From NCBI GenBank assembly GCA_002280855.1, contig NCEU01000009.1, positions 1-64,000 of the forward strand: a stretch of 64,000 nucleotides of DNA, written 5' to 3'. The notes under the pieces were generated by a model, which saw only the letters and a list, made by a program, of their open reading frames with translations, searched no databases and was not told where the DNA came from. The translations under genes were made by a program, and so were the position numbers. The DNA is from Sphingomonadales bacterium 32-65-25 (GTDB taxonomy: Bacteria > Pseudomonadota > Alphaproteobacteria > Sphingomonadales > Sphingomonadaceae). This document shows, one piece after another, positions 36,138-44,795 of this stretch (the stretch's first letter is position 1; the number at the start of each line of letters is the position of its first letter).

Positions 36138-36881
36138 CTACTCCTCGTTGAAACGGTAGCCGACGCCGTACAGCGTCTCGATCGCCTTGAACTGGTGATC
36201 CACGGCGCGGAACTTCTTGCGCAGGCGCTTGATGTGGCTGTCGATGGTGCGATCATCCACATAGACATCGTGGGAATAGGCCGCATCCATCAGCTGATCG
36301 CGGGACTTCACGAAGCCGGGGCGGGCGGCCAGCGTTTCCAGGATCATGAACTCGGTCACCGTGAGCGCCACATCGCCGCGGCGGCCTTCGCCTGCATCCC
36401 AGAACACGCGGTGGCGGGCCGGGTCCATGGTCAGCCGGCCGCGCACGATCGGATCGACGGCCGGCGCTTCGCTTTCCGCATCGGGAGCCACCCGGCGGTT
36501 GGCGGTGCGGCGCAGCACGGCGCGGATTCGTTCGATCAGCAGGCGCTGGCTGAACGGCTTGCCGATATAATCGTCGGCGCCCATGGCCAGGCCCAACGCC
36601 TCGTCGATCTCGGTATCCTTGCTGGTCAGGAAGATCACCGGCACCTGCACTTTTTCGCGCAGGCGGCGCAGCACCTCCATCCCGTCCATCCGCGGCATCT
36701 TGATATCCAGCACCACCAGATCGGGCGGATTCTCGATGAGCGCCTTCAGTGCGCTGTCCCCATCGGAATAGAGCCGTACCGCAAAGCCTTCGGCCTGCAG
36801 CGCAATCGACACCGAGGTGAGGATGTTGCGATCATCATCAACCAGGGCAATGGTGGGGGATGGCGGGTTTTCGATATCCAT
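36138..36881 (-). CDS. chvI: Response regulator ChvI
   Basis: 247 residues: receiver domain with Asp59 in [13 protein letters not shown], the Lys switch in [10 protein letters not shown], and an OmpR-type winged-helix DNA-binding domain ([38 protein letters not shown]). Partner of ChvG. The ATG at 36881 is chosen with AAAAGG upstream; the frame extends further without homology. Divergent from pckA, a frequent arrangement in alphaproteobacteria, where ChvI is known in some species to influence pckA. Confidence 0.95.
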   Translation of the reverse strand: MDIENPPSPTIALVDDDRNILTSVSIALQAEGFAVRLYSDGDSALKALIENPPDLVVLDIKMPRMDGMEVLRRLREKVQVPVIFLTSKDTEIDEALGLAMGADDYIGKPFSQRLLIERIRAVLRRTANRRVAPDAESEAPAVDPIVRGRLTMDPARHRVFWDAGEGRRGDVALTVTEFMILETLAARPGFVKSRDQLMDAAYSHDVYVDDRTIDSHIKRLRKKFRAVDHQFKAIETLYGVGYRFNEE

Positions 36882-37003
36882 CGACTGGCCTTTTGGAACC
36901 TTGGCCGGCCGGTGGCAAGAGCGCGCCGCCAATGGCCCTCATGCCCAGCCTGACGGTTGCGACAGGACATGGCTGGCATGCGCCCGAAACAGGTCAGGCT
37001 TCT

Positions 37004-37032
37004 TTGACGAACCGGGATGCGTCCGCTATGCG
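37004..37032 (+). promoter_or_regulatory. Probable pckA promoter
   Basis: TTGACG (37004-37009), 17-base spacer, TATGCG (37027-37032). The expected start near 37039 leaves a leader of about 47 bases before GTG 37086, which argues against the longer in-frame ATG at 37017. Confidence 0.5.
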
Positions 37033-37085
37033 GATTCGCAAATCCGGGGGGCAGAAGCCGCACCGTTGTCTTGGGAGAATCCGCT

Positions 37086-38693
37086 GTGCCGTCCACCGTT
37101 GTGCCCGCCCATGGCCTTGTTCAACAGGGCCTCGCCACCCCAGCCGCCCTGCACTGGAACCTGGCGACCGGGCCCCTCGTGGAACTGGCCGTGCAGCGCG
37201 GCGAGGGCCTGCTGTCGGAACACGGCGCGCTGGTGGTGAAAACCGGCAAGCACACCGGCCGCAGCGCCAACGACAAGTTCATCGTGCGCGACGCCGCCAC
37301 CGATGGCACCATCTGGTGGGACAAGAACAAGAGCATCACGCCCGAGCAGTTCGCGGCCATCAAGGCCGATTTCGAAACCGCGCTGAAGGGCAAGAGCGAC
37401 CTGTTCGTGCAGGATCTTTTTGGCGGCAGCCAGCCCGAACACCGGGTGAAGGTGCGCGTCATCACCGAATTTGCCTGGCACAGCCTGTTCATCCGCACGC
37501 TGCTGGTGCGCCCGGAACTGGCCGATCTGGCGGCGTTCGTGCCCGAATACACGATCATCGATCTGCCCAGCTTCAAGGCTGATCCGGCCCGCCACGGCTG
37601 CCGCAGCGAAACCGTGGTGGCGGTGGATTTCGAAGGCAAGACCATCCTGATCGGCGGCACCGCCTATGCCGGCGAGATGAAGAAGAGCGTCTTCTCCATC
37701 CTCAACTATCTGCTGCCGCTGAAGGGTGTGATGCCGATGCACTGCTCGGCCAACATCGGCGCCGCCGGCGACACCGCCATTTTCTTCGGCCTGTCCGGCA
37801 CCGGCAAGACCACGCTTTCCGCCGACGCCAGCCGCACGCTGATCGGCGATGATGAACATGGCTGGTCCGACACCGCCGTCTTCAACTTCGAAGGCGGCTG
37901 CTATGCCAAGATGATCCGGCTTTCGGCTGAAGCCGAGCCCGAGATTTACGCCACCACCCGCCGGTTCGGCACGGTGCTGGAGAACGTCGTGATGGATCCC
38001 GATACGCGCGTGATCGATCTGGACGACAACAGCCTGGCCGAAAACAGCCGCGGTTCCTATCCGATCGATTTCATCCCGAACGCCAGTGCCGACAACATGG
38101 GCCCGGTGCCGCGCAACATCATCATGCTGACGGCGGACGCGTTCGGCATCCTGCCGCCGATCGCCAAGCTGACCCCGGATCAGGCCATGTATCACTTCCT
38201 GTCGGGCTACACCGCGCGCGTGGCCGGCACCGAAATCGGCGTGACCGAGCCGGATGCCACCTTCTCCACCTGCTTTGGCGCGCCGTTCATGCCGCGCCAC
38301 CCATCGGTTTATGGCAATCTGCTGAAGGAACGCATCGCCAAGGGCGGCGTGGACGTGTGGCTGGTCAACACCGGCTGGACCGGCGGCGGCGCCGGCACCG
38401 GCGGCACCGGCACCCGCATGCCAATCAAGGTAACGCGCGCGCTCCTGAATGCCGCGCTCGACGGCAGCCTGAAGACTGCCGAGTTCCGCACCGACGACAA
38501 TTTCGGTTTCGCCGTGCCTGTCTCCGTCCCCGGCGTCGAGCCGAAGATTCTCAACCCGCGCGAAACCTGGGCCGACAAGGCCGCATTTGATGCCAAGGCC
38601 AAGGCGCTGGTCGGCATGTTCATCGCCAACTTCGCCCAGTTCGAAGCCCATGTGGACGCCAGCGTGCGGGATTCGGCACCGAAAGCCGCCTGA
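37086..38693 (+). CDS. pckA: Phosphoenolpyruvate carboxykinase (ATP)
   Basis: 535 residues, GTG start with TTGGGAGAA upstream. It converts oxaloacetate and ATP to phosphoenolpyruvate and CO2 for gluconeogenesis. Key motifs: [16 protein letters not shown], the P loop [15 protein letters not shown], the metal site GDDEHGWSD and [12 protein letters not shown], and [18 protein letters not shown] with an extra Gly/Thr-rich stretch compared with most members. Followed by a strong terminator. Confidence 0.97.
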   Translation: MPSTVVPAHGLVQQGLATPAALHWNLATGPLVELAVQRGEGLLSEHGALVVKTGKHTGRSANDKFIVRDAATDGTIWWDKNKSITPEQFAAIKADFETALKGKSDLFVQDLFGGSQPEHRVKVRVITEFAWHSLFIRTLLVRPELADLAAFVPEYTIIDLPSFKADPARHGCRSETVVAVDFEGKTILIGGTAYAGEMKKSVFSILNYLLPLKGVMPMHCSANIGAAGDTAIFFGLSGTGKTTLSADASRTLIGDDEHGWSDTAVFNFEGGCYAKMIRLSAEAEPEIYATTRRFGTVLENVVMDPDTRVIDLDDNSLAENSRGSYPIDFIPNASADNMGPVPRNIIMLTADAFGILPPIAKLTPDQAMYHFLSGYTARVAGTEIGVTEPDATFSTCFGAPFMPRHPSVYGNLLKERIAKGGVDVWLVNTGWTGGGAGTGGTGTRMPIKVTRALLNAALDGSLKTAEFRTDDNFGFAVPVSVPGVEPKILNPRETWADKAAFDAKAKALVGMFIANFAQFEAHVDASVRDSAPKAA

Positions 38694-38715
38694 ACCGGCC
38701 AGACCAATGAGATGA

Positions 38716-38742
38716 GGGCGGCCCGCAACGGCCGCCCTTTTT
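38716..38742 (+). terminator. Rho-independent terminator of pckA
   Basis: An 8-bp stem GGGCGGCC/GGCCGCCC (38716-38723 with 38730-38737) with six-base loop, followed by TTTTT. Confidence 0.9.
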
Positions 38743-38779
38743 CGTTGCAGGCCACCGCGCCGCCTGGCAGCCTGGCGCA

Positions 38780-40771
38780 ATGAAACGCGCCTGGTTTGAT
38801 GCTCCAGCGGAAGTGCTGGCCAAAGCGACGCCGCAATTAATCCTGGGCTATCTCACCGAAGCAACCCAATTTCCGGCTGAGTTGGCACAAATCAGTGCCT
38901 GGCAATTCACGATCACCCATCTCAAGCAATTGGCGGCTGTTCTGCCCGATGCCCATTTCTTCATGGAATTTGCCATCCCCCGCATGGGACGACGCGCCGA
39001 TGCCGTGATCGTTGCAGGGCCGCTGATTCTGGTGCTTGAATACAAGGTCGGCGAACGCGCCTTTGCCCGCCATGCCATTGAGCAAGCCCATGGCTATGCG
39101 CTCGACCTCAAGAATTTCCATGTCACCAGCCACGACAAGGCCATTATCCCGATCCTGATCGCCAGCGAGGCGCCGCCGCAGCAGCTTGGCTTTGGCTTCT
39201 GGGCGGAAGACCGGGTGCACAGTCCGCTTTGCCTTAGCCCCGATGACGTGCTGCCCACGCTGCGCCGCCTGCTCGCCAGCGGTGACGGACCGGTCATCGA
39301 CGCCGACGCATGGGCTGAGGGCGCCTATCGCCCCACCCCCAGCATCATCGAGGCGGCCGAAGCGCTCTATGCCGGTCACGACGTCACGGCCATCTCCCGC
39401 TCTGAGGCGGGCGCCGAAAATCTGTCGCGCACGGCCAACGCCATTGCGGCGGTGGTGGCGCGGATGCGGACGGAGGGCGGCAAGGCCATCTGCTTCGTCA
39501 CCGGCGTACCCGGCGCCGGCAAGACGCTCGCCGGCCTCAATCTCGCCTGCCAGCGCCATCCCGACCACCCGGAAGAACATGCCGTGTTCCTGTCAGGCAA
39601 CGGCCCGCTGGTGCAGGTGCTGCAGGAGGCACTGCGCCGCGACGGCAAGCGCAAGCGCGCCCTGCCCGATCTGCCCGAGGCCCGCATGCTGCAAGCCCGC
39701 GAGCCCGATGCCTTCATCCAGAACGTCCACCATTTTCGCGACGAGTATCTGGCGCCCGATCGCGTTCCGACCGAGCATGTGGTGATTTTCGACGAGGCCC
39801 AGCGCGCCTGGGATCGCGCCATGACCAGTGATTTCATGCGGCGCAAGAAGGGCCAGCCGGCGTTTGACCAGTCGGAGCCTGGCTTCCTGCTGTCGGTGAT
39901 GGACCGGCGGCCGGATTGGTGTGTCGTCGTCTGTCTGATCGGCGAAGGGCAAGAGATCAACCGCGGCGAGGCCGGCGTTGCCGAATGGCTGAATGCGCTG
40001 CAGGCCGGGCTGCCTCACTGGCAGCTGTTCCTGCCGCCGCACCTCATGGCCGAGGGCGGCGCCATAGACGGAGCGATGCGGTGGCACCTTGCGCACCGCG
40101 GTGCGGTTGCCAGTGCAGACCTGCACCTGGCGGTATCGGTGCGGTCATTTCGCGCCGAAGGCGTATCGGCATTCGTGGCGGCGCTGCTGGCCGAAGATGC
40201 AGGCGCGGCCAGCGCCTTGCTCAGAGACCTTGATCAGTTTCCCGTCTGCTTCACGCGCGATCTGGCGGCGGCCCGGCTGTGGCTGCGCACGCAACGCCGG
40301 GCCGGCGAACGCGCTGGCCTGCTTGCCAGTTCCAATGCGCTGCGGCTCAAGCCGGAAGGCCTTCACGTCAAGGCTCCGGTCGATGTCTGCCACTGGTTCC
40401 TGAACGGCAACGACGATGTGCGCTCCTCAAATGCGCTGGAAGATGCCGCGACCGAATTCGACGTGCAGGGGCTTGAGCTCGATTGGGCGGGTGTGGCTTG
40501 GGACTTGAATTACCGCCGCACGGAAGGTGGCTGGCAGGCCCGCCAGTTCCGCGGCACGGTCTGGCAGCAGATCAGCGCCACCGAAAGCGGCATTGGCCGC
40601 GCCGAGTATGTGCGCAACGCCTATCGCGTGCTGCTGACGCGTGCGCGGCAAGGGATGGTGATTTTCGTACCAAGGGGTGATGCCGCCGATGCGACGCGAC
40701 CACCCGCCGAATATGATGCCATTGCCGATTGGCTGGCAGCCTGCGGGATTACGGAACTACCCTCAGCCTAG
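38780..40771 (+). CDS. DUF2075-type nuclease-helicase protein
   Basis: 663 residues with two visible parts. Residues about 1-170: a PD-(D/E)XK-like segment, PRMGRRADAVIVAGPLIL then VLEYKVGE, giving an Asp...Glu-x-Lys triad. From about 230: a superfamily-1-like ATPase of the DUF2075/Schlafen-group type, with Walker A FVTGVPGAGKTLAGLNLAC, Walker B VVIFDEAQRAWD, and a late YVRNAYRVLLTRARQGMVIF, the helicase motif VI region. Such proteins act on nucleic acids and some occur in phage-defence loci. Here the gene is alone, between the pckA terminator and an 80-base inverted repeat. A defence role is inferred only. Confidence 0.85.
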   Translation: MKRAWFDAPAEVLAKATPQLILGYLTEATQFPAELAQISAWQFTITHLKQLAAVLPDAHFFMEFAIPRMGRRADAVIVAGPLILVLEYKVGERAFARHAIEQAHGYALDLKNFHVTSHDKAIIPILIASEAPPQQLGFGFWAEDRVHSPLCLSPDDVLPTLRRLLASGDGPVIDADAWAEGAYRPTPSIIEAAEALYAGHDVTAISRSEAGAENLSRTANAIAAVVARMRTEGGKAICFVTGVPGAGKTLAGLNLACQRHPDHPEEHAVFLSGNGPLVQVLQEALRRDGKRKRALPDLPEARMLQAREPDAFIQNVHHFRDEYLAPDRVPTEHVVIFDEAQRAWDRAMTSDFMRRKKGQPAFDQSEPGFLLSVMDRRPDWCVVVCLIGEGQEINRGEAGVAEWLNALQAGLPHWQLFLPPHLMAEGGAIDGAMRWHLAHRGAVASADLHLAVSVRSFRAEGVSAFVAALLAEDAGAASALLRDLDQFPVCFTRDLAAARLWLRTQRRAGERAGLLASSNALRLKPEGLHVKAPVDVCHWFLNGNDDVRSSNALEDAATEFDVQGLELDWAGVAWDLNYRRTEGGWQARQFRGTVWQQISATESGIGRAEYVRNAYRVLLTRARQGMVIFVPRGDAADATRPPAEYDAIADWLAACGITELPSA

Positions 40772-40798
40772 AGTCGCTTGCATCAGGATCAAAACCGA

Positions 40799-40879
40799 CG
40801 TCGCCCCGGACTTGATCCGGGGCCCCGCTTAACCTTCCGCACCAGAAAAGCGGGGCCCCGTGTCAAGCACGGGGCGACG
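40799..40879. repeat. Long inverted repeat with CGGACTTGATCCGGGG core
   Basis: Outer arms CGTCGCCCCG (40799-40808) and CGGGGCGACG (40870-40879) match perfectly, and inner GGGGCCCCGCTT pairs with AAGCGGGGCCCC, so most of the 81 bases can fold. It lies between the convergent helicase and cysH genes. A fragment with the same GCCCCGGACTTGATCCGGGG core occurs at 50048-50067. Probably a dispersed element that also terminates transcription both ways. Confidence 0.8.
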
Positions 40880-40902
40880 GATCAATGGTGGTGCAATCGG
40901 GC

Positions 40903-41640
40903 CTAAAACACCGGCTGATTGTGAATGCCGCATTCGGTCTTGTCCCAGTGGCGCCAGCGGCCGGCGCGGGGGTCTTCGCCGGGTTGGACTTGGGACGTGC
41001 AGGGTTGGCAGCCGATAGAGGGGTAGCCGGCGGCTTCGAGTGGGTGGCGGGTTAGTTCGCGCAGCGTAAACTGCGCGTCGATGGCGGCCTTGTCCCAATC
41101 GGCGAGCGGGTTGATCTTCAGGCGGCCTTCATCAAGCTCGAAGCGCGGCAGACCGGCGCGGCCGGACTGGAAGCCCTTTCGACCAGAGATCCACGCGTCG
41201 AAACCGGCCAGCGCGCGGCGAAGCGGCTCCACTTTGCGCAGATCGCAGCAGCCATCGGGATCATAGGCCCAGCGCAGGGATTTGTCGTCGCGACGGGCAA
41301 TCTCATACGGGTCGGGGCGATAAACGCGAAGGTCAGTGAAGCCCAGACTTTCGGCTAGGCTGTCACGATAGGCGAGCGTCTCGCCAAACATCTTCTGGGT
41401 GTTGACGAATATCAGCGGCACGCTGCGATCGATGCTGGCGACCAGATCGAGCAGCACCGCCGATTCCGCCCCGAACGAGGAGACGACGGCGATGCAGCCT
41501 TTCAGCTCGCCGGACAGCAGTTCGGCCAGCATGTCTGCCGCGCTGTTGCCGGCAAAGCGCGCGTTCAGCGTCGCCACGTCATCGGCCGTGAATGCCGGCG
41601 CGGTGTCGATCAGATCGACTTGGCGCGCCGGCGCGGTCAT
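40903..41640 (-). CDS. cysH: Adenylyl-sulfate reductase, assimilatory
   Basis: 245 residues. It reduces activated sulfate to sulfite with thioredoxin. The iron-sulfur cysteine pattern is present, CCDLRKVEPL and later GCQPCTSQV, so this is the [4Fe-4S] type that normally uses APS rather than PAPS. SSFGAESAVLLDLVA is the nucleotide-binding loop, WISGRKGFQSGRAGL is conserved, and ECGIH carries the catalytic cysteine. ATG 41640 overlaps the stop of the DUF934 gene by four bases. Last gene of the sulfate-assimilation unit. Confidence 0.94.
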   Translation of the reverse strand: MTAPARQVDLIDTAPAFTADDVATLNARFAGNSAADMLAELLSGELKGCIAVVSSFGAESAVLLDLVASIDRSVPLIFVNTQKMFGETLAYRDSLAESLGFTDLRVYRPDPYEIARRDDKSLRWAYDPDGCCDLRKVEPLRRALAGFDAWISGRKGFQSGRAGLPRFELDEGRLKINPLADWDKAAIDAQFTLRELTRHPLEAAGYPSIGCQPCTSQVQPGEDPRAGRWRHWDKTECGIHNQPVF

Positions 41641-42059
41641 GCGCGTTCCCGCAGTTCCCACACCGGCTGCACCGCATCGGTTGCCTTCATGTAGACGAAG
41701 GGAAAGCGCTTGAGCGTCTGTTCGGCAACGGCCGGATCAATCGGCGTTTCCGGCAACACCGCATCAAAGCCAGCGCGGGTGAGGAACATCAACTGATCGA
41801 CATAGAGCACGCCCACCGCCCGGATTTCGCCCGTGAAACCGGCTTCGCGCAGGATGCGGGCACTGCTGTAACCGCGGCCTTCGCGGAACTTCGGGAAGGC
41901 GATGTCGATGCGGCGCAGGGCGCCCAGATGCGGGACGAGCAGACGGGCATCATCGCCCGCCTCCAGCCACACGGCAGTGCCGCCGGGCTGATATTCGGCC
42001 AACGGCACGGCCGGCGCTGTGTGTTCGGGATCGGCGCGCAAACGATAGACTTCAGCCAT
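41637..42059 (-). CDS. DUF934 protein of the sulfite-reduction operon
   Basis: 140 residues starting MAEVYRLRADPEHTAPAVPL. The conserved part includes IDIAFPKFREGRGYSSARIL and LYVDQLMFLTRAGFDA. Proteins of this family (sometimes called CysX or YkvL-like) are regularly encoded between cysI and cysH in alpha- and betaproteobacteria and are presumed to help sulfite reduction; the biochemical role is unknown. Overlaps cysI by eight bases and cysH by four. Confidence 0.9.
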   Translation of the reverse strand: MAEVYRLRADPEHTAPAVPLAEYQPGGTAVWLEAGDDARLLVPHLGALRRIDIAFPKFREGRGYSSARILREAGFTGEIRAVGVLYVDQLMFLTRAGFDAVLPETPIDPAVAEQTLKRFPFVYMKATDAVQPVWELRERA

Positions 42060-43683
42060 ACACGGCCTCCTTGAAGGGTTCGGCGCCGACGCGGCGATAG
42101 GTGTCGAGGAAACGTTCAGCCGGATCGGCACGCAGGGTCTTGTACCGATCGATGACCTTTTCCACTGCCGTCACGATGCCATTTTCATCGAAGCCGGGGC
42201 CAAGGATCTTGGCCAGCGTTGCATCTTCGGCGCCGGAGCCGCCGAGGAGGAGTTGGTAATTCTCCTCACCCTTGCGATCGACGCCCAGGATGCCGATGTG
42301 GCCGGCGTGGTGGTGGCCGCAGCCGTTGATGCAGCCGGAAACCTTGATCTTGAGCTCGCCCAGATCCGCCTCCTGCGGCGCCAGCTTCACCGCCAGTTTC
42401 TGGGCGATGGGGATGGAGCGGGCGTTGGCCAGAGTGCAATAATCGAGGCCCGGACAGGAAATGATGTCCGACGCCCGATCAAGGTTGGCGGTTGCGAGGC
42501 CAGCCGAGACCAGCACTTGCCACAGATCGAACAGATCGGCGCGGCGCACGTGCGGCAGCACCAGGTTCTGCGCATGGGTCACGCGGATTTCGTCGCCGGC
42601 ATATCGCTGGGCCAGATCGGCAATGATATCCATCTGATCGGCCGAGGCATCACCGGGGATTTCGCCCGGCGCTTTCAGGCTTATGGTGACGATGGTGTAG
42701 CCGGGCGCCTTGTGCGGATGCGTGTTGACCGCCACCCAGTTGGCGAAATCCGGGTTGGACAGGTCGATCTCGACAGGCGCGTTGGCATCGAGCACCGGCG
42801 GCGCAAAGTGCGCGGCAATGCGGGCAAGTTCGGACGGCGGCGGATCGAGGCCCAGCGGCTTCACCAGCGCCCATTCTTCCTCCACCTGGCGCGCGAATTC
42901 GGCCGGGCCCAGATCGTTGACCAGGATCTTGATGCGCGCCTTGTAGATGTTGTCGCGCCGGCCGTGGCGGTTATAGACCCGCAAAATCGCTTCCATGTAG
43001 CTGAGATAATCCGCCACCGGCAGATATTCCCGGATCACATGGCCCAGCATCGGCGTGCGGCCCATGCCGCCACCGACCAGCACCTTCAGGCCGATTTCGC
43101 CGGCCTCGTTCTGCACCAGCTCAAGCCCGATATCGTGCAGCTTGATGGCGGCGCGGTCGATCGTGCTGCCGGTCACGGCGATCTTGAACTTGCGCGGCAG
43201 GAACGAGAATTCCGGGTGTAGCGTCGACCATTGCCGCAGCAGTTCGGCATAGGGGCGCGGATCGGCGATCTCGTCGGCGGCGGCCGCCGCGAACTGATCG
43301 GAACTGATGTTGCGGATGCAGTTGCCGCTGGTCTGGAAGGCATGCATTTCCACGCTGGCCAGATCGGCGAGCAGGTCCGGCATCTCTTCCAGCTTCATCC
43401 AGTTGTACTGGATGTTCTGCCGCGTGGTGAAATGGCCATAACCGCGATCATAACGGCGGGCGATGTGGGCCAGCATGCGCATCTGGCGCGAATCCACAGT
43501 GCCATAGGGGATGGCGACGCGCAGCATATAGGCGTGCAGCTGCAGATAGAGGCCGTTCATCAGCCGCAGCGGCTTGAAGGCCTCCTCGCTGATTTCGTTC
43601 TTCAGCCGGCGTTCGACCTGGTCGCGGAATTCGGCGACGCGGGCATCCACGACCGCCTGATCATATTCATCGTAACGATACAT
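42052..43683 (-). CDS. cysI: Sulfite reductase hemoprotein (nitrite/sulfite reductase family)
   Basis: 543 residues. The siroheme/[4Fe-4S] ligands are CPGLDYCTLANA and SGCINGCGHHH; FTTRQNIQYNWMKLE, QTSGNCIRN and VGGGMGRTPMLG are shared by the family. It reduces sulfite to sulfide with six electrons, probably from ferredoxin or NADPH through a partner not encoded here. The surrounding cysH, DUF934 and siroheme methyltransferase genes favour sulfite over nitrite as the substrate. Confidence 0.94.
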   Translation of the reverse strand: MYRYDEYDQAVVDARVAEFRDQVERRLKNEISEEAFKPLRLMNGLYLQLHAYMLRVAIPYGTVDSRQMRMLAHIARRYDRGYGHFTTRQNIQYNWMKLEEMPDLLADLASVEMHAFQTSGNCIRNISSDQFAAAAADEIADPRPYAELLRQWSTLHPEFSFLPRKFKIAVTGSTIDRAAIKLHDIGLELVQNEAGEIGLKVLVGGGMGRTPMLGHVIREYLPVADYLSYMEAILRVYNRHGRRDNIYKARIKILVNDLGPAEFARQVEEEWALVKPLGLDPPPSELARIAAHFAPPVLDANAPVEIDLSNPDFANWVAVNTHPHKAPGYTIVTISLKAPGEIPGDASADQMDIIADLAQRYAGDEIRVTHAQNLVLPHVRRADLFDLWQVLVSAGLATANLDRASDIISCPGLDYCTLANARSIPIAQKLAVKLAPQEADLGELKIKVSGCINGCGHHHAGHIGILGVDRKGEENYQLLLGGSGAEDATLAKILGPGFDENGIVTAVEKVIDRYKTLRADPAERFLDTYRRVGAEPFKEAVYG

Positions 43684-43970
43684 CAGATGGCATCCACAGG
43701 CAGGGAGGGCAGGGCAAAATCAGGGCGCACGCTGGGGCCGACGGCGCGCACGCGTTCCCGGGTGGAGCGCGGGCGCCAGCCATCAGGGGTGGGATCCACG
43801 TCGATCAGAACGAGATCGTTGATGCGTTCCTGCGGTGCCAGGCGAGCAATCAGCGCCTCGCCGTCGTCATCCACGGCCACGGCGTCCCTTATATGGAGGC
43901 TCCAATCAGAGCCGGCCCACCACAGCACATCGCCGGTTTCGAGGCGGTTTCCAGTCAGCAGGCGAGGCAT
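43683..43970 (-). CDS. DUF2849 small protein
   Basis: 95 residues. LLTGNRLETGDVLWWAGSDW and PRSTRERVRAVGPSVRPDF are the conserved ends of the DUF2849 family, found next to cysG/cysI in alphaproteobacteria. Function unknown; a role in siroheme or sulfite-reductase maturation is suggested only by position. It overlaps the upstream methyltransferase gene by 16 bases and abuts cysI with a one-base overlap. Confidence 0.88.
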   Translation of the reverse strand: MPRLLTGNRLETGDVLWWAGSDWSLHIRDAVAVDDDGEALIARLAPQERINDLVLIDVDPTPDGWRPRSTRERVRAVGPSVRPDFALPSLPVDAI

Positions 43971-44725
43971 GCGGTTTCCTTCAGCTTTGCGCGCGCCGCC
44001 GGCAGGGCAGCGACGTCGCCAACGACAATGAGGGCGGGCGAAGCGATGGCCTCGCGTTCCACCAGCCCGGCCAGATCGGCGAGCAGTGAGGTGACGAGGC
44101 GTTCATTGGCCTGGGTGGCGCGTTCGACAACGGCAACCGGCGTATCGGGTGCCAGGCCATCGGCCATCAATTTCTCGGCAATCGGCGCGGCACCGGCCAG
44201 GCCCATGTAGATCACCAGCGTGCGGCCCTTGCCGGCCAGCCCGGCCCAATTCTGTTCGGCCAGACCGCGACACTCGCCGGCGACAAAGCTGACCATCGAG
44301 GCGTGATCGCGGTGGGTGAGCGGCATCAGCGTGGAGGCGGCCGCGCCATTGGCGGCCGATATGCCGGGAATCACAACAACGGGCACGCCAGCGGCGAGCG
44401 CCGCATCCACTTCCTCGCCGCCTCTGCCAAAGATGAACGGGTCGCCGCCTTTCAGCCGCACCACGGTGTGGCCAGCGCGGGCTTCGGCAACCAGCAGATC
44501 GCCGATTTCATCCTGGGCCAGCGTGTGGCGGGCGCGGCGCTTGGCGACCGAAATGCGGCGGGCATGGGCGGGGATCAGCGCCATCACTTCGCTACCCACC
44601 AGGCCGTCGTGAACCACGACATCGGCCGCCGCCAGCGCGCGGACAGCGCGCAGGGTCAGCAGATCAGCGGCGCCAGGGCCAGCGCCGACCAGCAGGATAC
44701 GGCCAGAGTGGGGGTAAAAATCCAT
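43955..44725 (-). CDS. cobA: Uroporphyrinogen-III C-methyltransferase
   Basis: 256 residues from ATG 44725. It adds two methyls from S-adenosylmethionine to uroporphyrinogen III, giving precorrin-2 for siroheme (and possibly cobalamin). Motifs: ILLVGAGPGAADLLTLRAVR, VRLKGGDPFIFGRGGEE and PLTHRDHASMVSFVAG. It lacks the dehydrogenase/ferrochelatase half of CysG, so that activity must come from elsewhere. First gene of the sulfite-reductase unit, and its ribosome-binding site lies in a strong hairpin. Confidence 0.94.
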   Translation of the reverse strand: MDFYPHSGRILLVGAGPGAADLLTLRAVRALAAADVVVHDGLVGSEVMALIPAHARRISVAKRRARHTLAQDEIGDLLVAEARAGHTVVRLKGGDPFIFGRGGEEVDAALAAGVPVVVIPGISAANGAAASTLMPLTHRDHASMVSFVAGECRGLAEQNWAGLAGKGRTLVIYMGLAGAAPIAEKLMADGLAPDTPVAVVERATQANERLVTSLLADLAGLVEREAIASPALIVVGDVAALPAARAKLKETACLAC

Positions 44726-44726
44726 G

Positions 44727-44761
44727 CTCCCCCCTTGCCGCATCGCGCGGCAAGGGGGGAG
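44727..44761 (-). promoter_or_regulatory. Hairpin masking the cobA ribosome-binding site
   Basis: A perfect 15-bp stem (44727-44741 with 44747-44761, five-base loop). On the minus strand the AAGGGGGGAG that serves as the ribosome-binding site of cobA forms the 3-prime arm, ending one base before ATG 44725. It also follows the rne stop by 34 bases, and ATTTTTA inside the cobA start could give weak termination. A translational switch, a terminator of rne, or both are possible. Confidence 0.6.
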
Positions 44762-44795
44762 AAAGGCTTTCTTTGCTTCGGCCTAGGCCGACTTG

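Noticed and set aside
37026..38780. Open frame of 584 codons opposite pckA
   Set aside because: Antisense shadow of a strongly biased gene; pckA carries all catalytic motifs on the other strand.
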